Positions 57,871-64,000 of a DNA stretch of 64,000 nucleotides are shown here, piece by piece (position 1 is the first letter of the stretch; each line of letters begins with the position of its first letter). The position numbers and the translations under genes are program-made. The notes below the pieces were generated by a model. The model had not been told where the DNA came from and searched no databases. It saw only the letters and a list, made by a program, of their open reading frames with translations. The stretch is from Effrenium voratum (Eukaryota; Sar; Dinophyceae; Suessiales; Symbiodiniaceae), in contig CAUJNA010000477.1 of assembly GCA_963377175.1 (NCBI GenBank), positions 157,562-221,561 on the forward strand, written 5' to 3'.

Positions 57871-60555
57871 ATGGACGCTCGAGCTCTCTTGCGATGTTTG
57901 CGCTTTGCCTCTTCACTTGTTGCTGTTGGGATCCTGTCAGCGTCTGACAGACGCCCAGGCAGGCTTCTCAGAGAGGTGGATCTCCACCATCATGTGGGCG
58001 AATCGTGGCCGTGGCAGACGTGGGTGGTAGCGTGTTTGGTGGCTCTGATTTGCGGCTGCGGGCAGTTGTGCCTTTGCTACGTCTGTACAAAAGCTGGCTG
58101 CGAGCGGGGTGACCTTCAGTGTGGACGGGGGTGCTTGTACACGCCCGTCTCTCAGCAGGAGTTCGCAAAGCATGAGTTCAGGCCAGATCACGACAAGATC
58201 GGCTTCGTCTTGCGTCAGGAAATGAGGCTGATGCTGCTCTACCCCTTGATTTCGATACTGGCTATTGGGGATAGCAGCTGTGAAAAAGGATCACCTATTT
58301 GGGCCTATGCTCTGTACGTTCCTTTGCTGCTCCGAGCCAAGTGGATAGAGGCCAAGATCCTCCGAGCTTTGAATGAGGACAGCGTTGGAGATTGACAAGA
58401 TAAAACAATTCCATTTGGCTGTATGGTGTTGGACGTATTTTAAAGCAAGTGCTATGCATTTTTGAGCATCTGTGCTTTGCTGTGCTTGTTAGGACTGGAG
58501 CCAGATCTTTCTGAGCCCGGGATTTTGGCTGGGCGCCTTGGAGCACGCGGATTGGTTCACGGACGGGGCGCTGCCGGTCCAGGCGTACCTCTGCGGGGCC
58601 GGCGTCACGGAACGCTTCGCCGAGAGCTTCGAGCTGTCCTGGGCCTGGCCGCTGGCGCCTGTGATCCGCACGCTGCACTTCTGGGGTGCCTTGGACGCGG
58701 CTCACACGCGACGGCTCATGCGACTTCTAAGACATGGGTGTTCTTAGGAACTCCAAGTCCCAAATGTCAACCCCTTCCCATGCGGCGTCCAAGTGCTGAT
58801 GTGAATTCCGGAGTCTTGGGCTGTTTGGGTCACAATCAACTAACCAGCTTCCTCTTCCCACGTGAACTCAAGCCCGACCGACCTTTAACGGCCCTTGAAA
58901 CCTTCCTGCCTTCCCCTTGAAAAACCGCTTTGTGTCCGCCGCAGCTCCTGAGTTCGTCAAGCGCGGCTCCTGCAGGCCAGATCTCGGACTTGAGGAATCT
59001 CGCGACTCCCTGTAACCTTGAACCAGTTCCGGGCAACAAGCAACGGTAAGATCCTTTTCAAGCCGAACGGAAGGAGGCGGCTGGGCGGCTGGGCTTTTAA
59101 ATTTTCGGGGAGGGCAATTCAATTGCAGGGCCGCAGCCTGTGATCGATGCACGTTGCAAATTTCGCGTGCCATTGGGCAGAGAGCGTCCAGCCTTTACGT
59201 GTCTGAAGTCGGCTGAATCGCTTCAAGGCCAGTGATAGCCCTCGATTCAAAGCAAACAAGCCACTCAGGACAAGAAAGGGCACCTTGGCACGGTGCTGCA
59301 AGTTCGTTTGGCACACTGAGAGCGCGAGAGACTGGAGGGTTCCTCGGCGGCATGAGCGGCCGAAAAGGGCGCAGCCTCGCTCCAATGCCGATGTCAAACT
59401 GGCTGAGCAGGCACAGTTGGCTAGCCTTCGCCCTCATCAACAAACACAATGGCCAGTGACATTCGTGAGGCAACCCGTCCGCTGCGCAGAGCGCGCCCCT
59501 TGGGCCCAAGCCGCCCTGGAGGAATTTCTCCTTCGCTCAGCAAAGCAGGTGTAAGCTCGCTTCGTTGATGCTCGCACGAGGCTCGCATGAGCCCACCAGG
59601 CTGTCAGGTCGCACGTGCGCGCTGGCGTAGTGCATGCGTGGCTTGCCGTGCTTTGCTTTTTCCTTTGTGGTTTTTGGCGGTGGTTCGGGCGCTGAGAAAA
59701 GTTTTGCCTAAGACGCCTTGCTCGAGGCTTGCTGACCGCGGTGCTGAGCTTCGCGGCTTTGACCCAGCAGCTGCTGGGAAGCGCAGACCATGGCGAGCAT
59801 CACGACTTGGCTGCTGACGTGCCCGGCTTTGGAGCCGTGGCTATCTGGTACGAGGAGCAGGACCTCGCCTGGAAGCATGTGGCAGAGGACAGGTTGTGCG
59901 GCCAGGCGCATTTCTTTTGACAAGTCCCGGTGCCCGTTCCCAAGCAAGGCTCCAATCTCTGCAGGAGGAAGCTTGCCTGAGCGAGCGAGCGCTGCTCACC
60001 TCAATCTCCAAGGTATTCTTGGAGAACGTGGTGCAGCTCTGGCTGCAGGCATCCTTCTTTGCGCTGATCTTCCAGCGGCTGCACCACGCGGGCAAGGACT
60101 GGGCCGAAAAACCGAAAGGCTTATGCTCATGGCGACTGTTGCCTTCCGGTTGAGGGGTTCAGAGGGGTTCAGAGGGGTTCAGAGGGGTTCAGAGGGGTTC
60201 AGAGGGGTTCAGAGGGGTTCAGAGGGGTTCAGAGGGGTTGAGGGGGGCAGGGGGGGCAGGGGCAGGGGTTCAGGATGGTGGGGTCGAGGTGAAGCTCCTG
60301 CTGTCCATGGGGCTGGGCCTCTTGAGCTGCGTGTTCAAGACGGTGCCCATGGCCGTGGGCCTCATCCGAGCCTTGGGCAAGGGCAGCGTGCGCCTGGAGG
60401 TTGGGATCATGGTGCTTTGCTTCCAGGGGGTGGCGATTTTGGGCGTGGCCTGGACCGCGGCCAAGCTCTACTGGTCCTTCCACTGCGCCTCCCACCTCTG
60501 GAATCTCACCTCTGGCTGCGTCCCCCCCGAGGCTTTCGACGTCATTGGGCCATAG
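57871..60555 (+). CDS. Multi-pass membrane protein, several exons
   Basis: ATG 57871 (MDARALLRCLRFASSLVAVG) follows an acceptor ttatgcag. The first exon has a Cys-rich membrane span (WVVACLVALICGCGQLCLCY) and two more hydrophobic stretches (MRLMLLYPLISILAIGD, IWAYALYVPLLLRAKWIEAK). An exon at about 58493 (after tgttag) continues DWSQIFLSPGFWLGALEHAD. One at about 59957 (after tctctgcag) reads LLTSISKVFLENVVQLWLQA, and a last one from about 60275 reads VKLLLSMGLGLLSCVFKTVP and LEVGIMVLCFQGVAILGVAW, ending DVIGP at 60555. The phrase FLENVVQLWLQA recalls the ExxxQLxLQ pattern of XK-related and similar dinoflagellate membrane proteins, but I cannot assign a transport role. Exon limits are approximate, and an exon around 59730-59900 is uncertain. 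Confidence 0.55.
58742..59700. other. Long intron or spacer in the membrane-protein gene
   Basis: No reading frame here can be linked to the flanking exons. Treated as intron because membrane-protein homologous exons lie on both sides; two adjacent genes of one family is the alternative. Confidence 0.35.
60156..60240. repeat. 10-bp minisatellite, GGGGTTCAGA units
   Basis: Eight to nine tandem units, then G-rich drift to about 60285. Lies in the last intron of the membrane-protein gene. Confidence 0.93.
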
Positions 60556-60803
60556 AGCGCCATAGAGCGACTTCGGCGATCGCCGGTGAACCCGGTTCGT
60601 GCTAGGGGCCGAGGCAAGCTCTTGCTCCAAGGCCTTTCTGAAAGCAGGAGCCACAGGGCGCAAGAAAGCCAATGTTTTTGTTTCACCGCGGAGAATCCCT
60701 TCGAACCAGAGGCCCAAATCTGGATGGGCGTGCTTGGCTCAAAAAGGTCCGTCGCAAGTCGCATGAGAACGGCTTCAATGTGGCGCTAACATGTGGCAAA
60801 TGC

Positions 60804-60825
60804 TCCATATCTTCATTGGCTCAAG
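60804..60825 (+). other. Possible relic spliced-leader sequence
   Basis: The 22 bases ending ttggctcaag match the last ten bases of the DinoSL exactly, and about six of the preceding twelve. They lie 110 bases before the ATG of the SFI1-like gene, the expected place for a relic left by mRNA recycling. Weak evidence. Confidence 0.3.
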
Positions 60826-60934
60826 GCATCGGTGTCATGTGCCATTCATGTGGACCGGGCTGAGTGGCTGAGTCACATGTAGGGCCGGGCTGAGTTTGCC
60901 GAACACTGTGCCGGACGGCGACGCATGGCTGACC

Positions 60935-61866
60935 ATGGCGATGCCACCGCTGAAGCGTGCGGGCGCAAAAGAGAGCGCCCTGAAATCAGAGCTGAAGGCC
61001 TTGCGACTCGCTCAGGGCAAACTGGAGGCATTGGACAAAGGCTGCGCAACGGGCGCGCGAGCAACGCCGGAGGCAAAGGCGAAATTTGTTTTTGACCTGG
61101 AGCTCGACCGATTTTTTGCAGCATGGAGCGCGGTCTGCAAGGACATGCGCAGCTACTGGCGCCGGCGACGTGACGAGAACTCCCGCAGATGGCTGGGAAC
61201 GCGGTCCCGGGCCCTGTCCCTGTGGAGTCTCTTCTCGTGTTTGAGGCGGTATGTAGACCGACCCCTGCAGAAGCCAGCAAGGGGCGCGCGTGTGCGGCAC
61301 AAGAACACAACTGGTATGGGTCAAATGTGCGGCACCTTCTTCTCCTGTAGCGAGCGCGGGGTGTGCAAGATCCTTTGGGATGGGACGACGGCGCCATCCT
61401 TCGTGGGAGCGCTGCAGCTTGTGGAGATCTGTTCCTTGCCACATCCTTTTCTCGCCGGGCTGGCATTTCTTGCCTGGAGCCTCGCACATGCACATGACGA
61501 AGACTTGAAGATTGACGGCCTGCGCACGGCCTTGATGTTCAACCAAGTCATGGGGAAGTCTTCGGGAAAGCTGACGATGATGGCGGTGATGCAGGAGGAA
61601 TCCATCAAGGGCCTGAAGTTCTGCTTTGCTGCGTGGAAGAAGGCGCCTTGCTCTTGAGCTTTGGAGCTCTCGGTTTTCCAGCTATCCCAGGCTATCCCAG
61701 GCTATCCTAGGCTGTCCTGTTGTCATTTGGCGAATCCGCACCGATTCGCCTCTCGCAGGCGGTGAAGAGCCGGTCGCTGCAGCGGTTCCGGGTGCGGCGG
61801 GCGCGGGAGGTGTTCCGGGCCTGGCTGGAGGTGTGTCGAAGCCAATGTTCACCTTTCGCAATGTAA
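60935..61866 (+). CDS. SFI1-like/centrin-binding repeat protein
   Basis: ATG 60935 (MAMPPLKRAGAKESALKSEL) opens a basic helical protein. The repeats have the pattern F--W with surrounding basic residues: DRFFAAWSAVCKDMRSYWRR (about 61115), LKFCFAAWKKA (about 61610) and, after an acceptor (cctctcgcag at about 61759), REVFRAWLEVCRSQC, stop at 61866. Such repeats bind centrin in SFI1-type fibres of basal bodies and centrosomes and are abundant in alveolates. The region 61175-61525 stays open but looks intronic (Cys- and Ser-rich, no repeat pattern). Short for an SFI1 protein; it may be a fragment or a small family member. Confidence 0.5.
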
Positions 61867-62214
61867 ACTTGTAAATGACTAGAATGTTGTCTTCCTTCAT
61901 TCATAGCACTGCCCAGCCCCTGACTCACATTAGTTTGTTTCGTATTGTGTTCAGTTATATTTGCGCGGTCTACATGCACCATGTTTGCTGAGATTCTGTT
62001 CAAACTTCGTGTGCGTTATATAATAAATATTAATATATATATATATATGTATATATGTATACTTTAGAGCCTCCGGCTCAGTCCGCCGACATTGTCCTCT
62101 CCCTTTTCTCCTTCTTCCGCTCTTCCTTGTCTCCCTTGTGTGTTCTGTCGTCCTCTCTCCCTCCCTCTGCTCCCATCCTCCCCATCCCCCCAAGCCTCTC
62201 TCTCCCTCTCTCGT
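61867..62214. other. 3' flank and TA-rich lead-in to the microsatellite
   Basis: No gene. A short run of tatata (about 62030-62060) and a C/T-rich stretch precede the microsatellite. Confidence 0.5.
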
Positions 62215-62362
62215 ATGTATGCATCGTATGTATGTATGTATGTATGTATGTATGTATGTATGTATGTATGTATGTATGTATGTATGTATGTATGTATGTG
62301 TATGTATGTAATGTAATGTATGTATGTATGTATGTATGTATGTATGTATGTATGTATGTATG

Positions 62363-62393
<31 letters not shown>

Positions 62394-62429
62394 TGTAATG
62401 TAATGTATGTATGTATGTATGTATGTATG

Positions 62430-62460
<31 letters not shown>

Positions 62461-62762
62461 TGTAATGTATGTATGTATGTATGTATGTATGTAATGTAAT
62501 GTATGTATGCATGTAATGTATGTATGTATGTATGTATGTATGTATGTATGTATGTATGTATGTATGTATGTATGTATGTATGTATGTATGTATGTATGTA
62601 TGTATGTATGTATGTATGTATGTATGTATGTATGTATGTATGTATGTATGTATGTATGTATGTATGTATGTATGTATGTATGTATGTATGTATGTATGTA
62701 TGTATGTATGTATGTATGTATGTATGTATGTATGTATGTATGTATGTATGTATGTATGTATG

Positions 62763-62793
<31 letters not shown>

Positions 62794-62874
62794 TGTATGT
62801 AATGTAATGTAATGTAATGTAATGTAATGTAATGTAATGTAATGTAATGTAATGTAATGTAATGTAATGTATGT

Positions 62875-62905
<31 letters not shown>

Positions 62906-63127
62906 TGTAATGTAATGTAATGTAATGTAATGTAATGTAATGTAATGTAATGTAATGTAATGTAATGTAATGTAATGTAATGTAATGTAATGTAAATGTA
63001 ATGTAATGTAATGTAATGTAATGTAATGTAATGTAATGTAATGTAATGTAATGTAATGTAATGTAATGTAATGTAATGTAATGTAATGTAATGAAATGTA
63101 TGTATGTAATGTATGTATGTATGTATG

Positions 63128-63158
<31 letters not shown>

Positions 63159-63172
63159 TGTATGTATGTATG

Positions 63173-63203
<31 letters not shown>

Positions 63204-63248
63204 TGTTAATGTATGTATGTATGTATGTAATGTATGTATGTATGTATG

Positions 63249-63279
<31 letters not shown>

Positions 63280-63401
63280 TGTATGTAATGTATGTAATGT
63301 ATGTATGTATGTATGTATGTATGTATGTATGTATGTATGTATGTATGTATGTATGTATGTCTGTAATGTATGTCTGTAATGTATGTATGTATGTATGTAT
63401 G

Positions 63402-63432
<31 letters not shown>

Positions 63433-63458
63433 TGTATGTATGTATGTATGTATGTATG

Positions 63459-63489
<31 letters not shown>

Positions 63490-63613
63490 TGGTATGTATG
63501 TATGTATGTATGTATGTATGTATGTATGTATGTATGTATGTATGTATGTATGTATGTTTGTATGTAATGTATGTATGTATGTATGTATGTATGTATGTAT
63601 GTATGTATGTATG

Positions 63614-63644
<31 letters not shown>

Positions 63645-63949
63645 GTATGTAATGTATGTATGTATGTATGTATGTATGTATGTATGTATGTATGTATGTA
63701 TGTATGTATGTATGTATGTATTTATTTATGTATGTATGTATGTATGTATGTATGTATGTATGTATGTATGTATGTATGTATGTATGTATGTATGTATGTA
63801 TGTATGTATGTATGTTATGTATTTAATGTATGTATGTATGTATGTATGTATGTATGTATGTATGTATGTATGTATGTATGTATGTATGTATGTATGTATG
63901 TATGTATGTATGTATGTATGAAATGTATGTATGTATGTATGTATGTATG

Positions 63950-63980
<31 letters not shown>

Positions 63981-64000
63981 TGTATGTATGTATGTATGTA
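62215..64000. repeat. TATG / TAATG microsatellite to the end of the window
   Basis: At least 1.8 kb of (TATG)n interrupted by blocks of the 5-bp unit TAATG, the largest at about 62790-63090. It continues past the window end. Open frames (MYVCMYVC) are artefacts. Confidence 0.98.

Noticed and set aside
62055..63980. Multiple MYVCMYVC frames
   Set aside because: Microsatellite translation only.

Overview
The window looks like a piece of dinoflagellate nuclear genome, probably Symbiodiniaceae-like. The basis is: GC-rich host genes all on the + strand from 46.9 to 61.9 kb, many introns with GT, GC and apparently GA donors, long simple-sequence arrays, Copia remnants of the type common in these genomes, and two weak relics resembling the dinoflagellate spliced leader. 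The species assignment is inference. There are two 100-base assembly gaps (27791-27890 and 43267-43366).

Layout. 1-5.4 kb: sparse host sequence with one ankyrin-repeat gene. 5.4-7.06, 14.58-17.64, 27.89-29.10 and 29.50-30.12 kb: four AT-rich islands that are decayed pieces of an integrated Polinton-like or virophage-like DNA virus. They carry a DDE integrase, a fused DNA polymerase tail plus superfamily 1 helicase, a C5 DNA methyltransferase and zinc-finger proteins. Each island lies next to a different tandem-repeat array. 8.1-10.5 and 17.8-23.4 kb: broken Copia-type elements. 10.5-13.4 and 23.4-27.7 kb: two copies, one decayed and one nearly intact, of a large multidomain protein whose core matches the Tpt1/KptA RNA 2'-phosphotransferase family.

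31.4-43.3 kb: the most unusual feature. About 360-bp direct repeats enclose an 11-kb minus-strand cluster of ten closely packed reading frames. These include a Gag-like protein, a Penelope-like reverse transcriptase with an N-terminal GIY-YIG domain, several arginine/serine-rich proteins and four tandem paralogues of a small unrecognised family (motifs YREW and RDWxxxGYxR). The repeats contain an RNA module whose hairpins and H-type pseudoknot are kept by compensatory changes in a third, diverged copy. I read this as an undescribed giant multi-ORF Penelope-like retroelement, comparable in concept to rotifer terminons.

46.9-61.9 kb: host genes in order are a WLM-type metalloprotease (partial), a PRMT7-like arginine methyltransferase, a pentatricopeptide-repeat protein, a bifunctional HPPK-DHPS folate enzyme, a multi-pass membrane protein and an SFI1-like repeat protein. 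From 62.2 kb to the end the sequence is a TATG/TAATG microsatellite.
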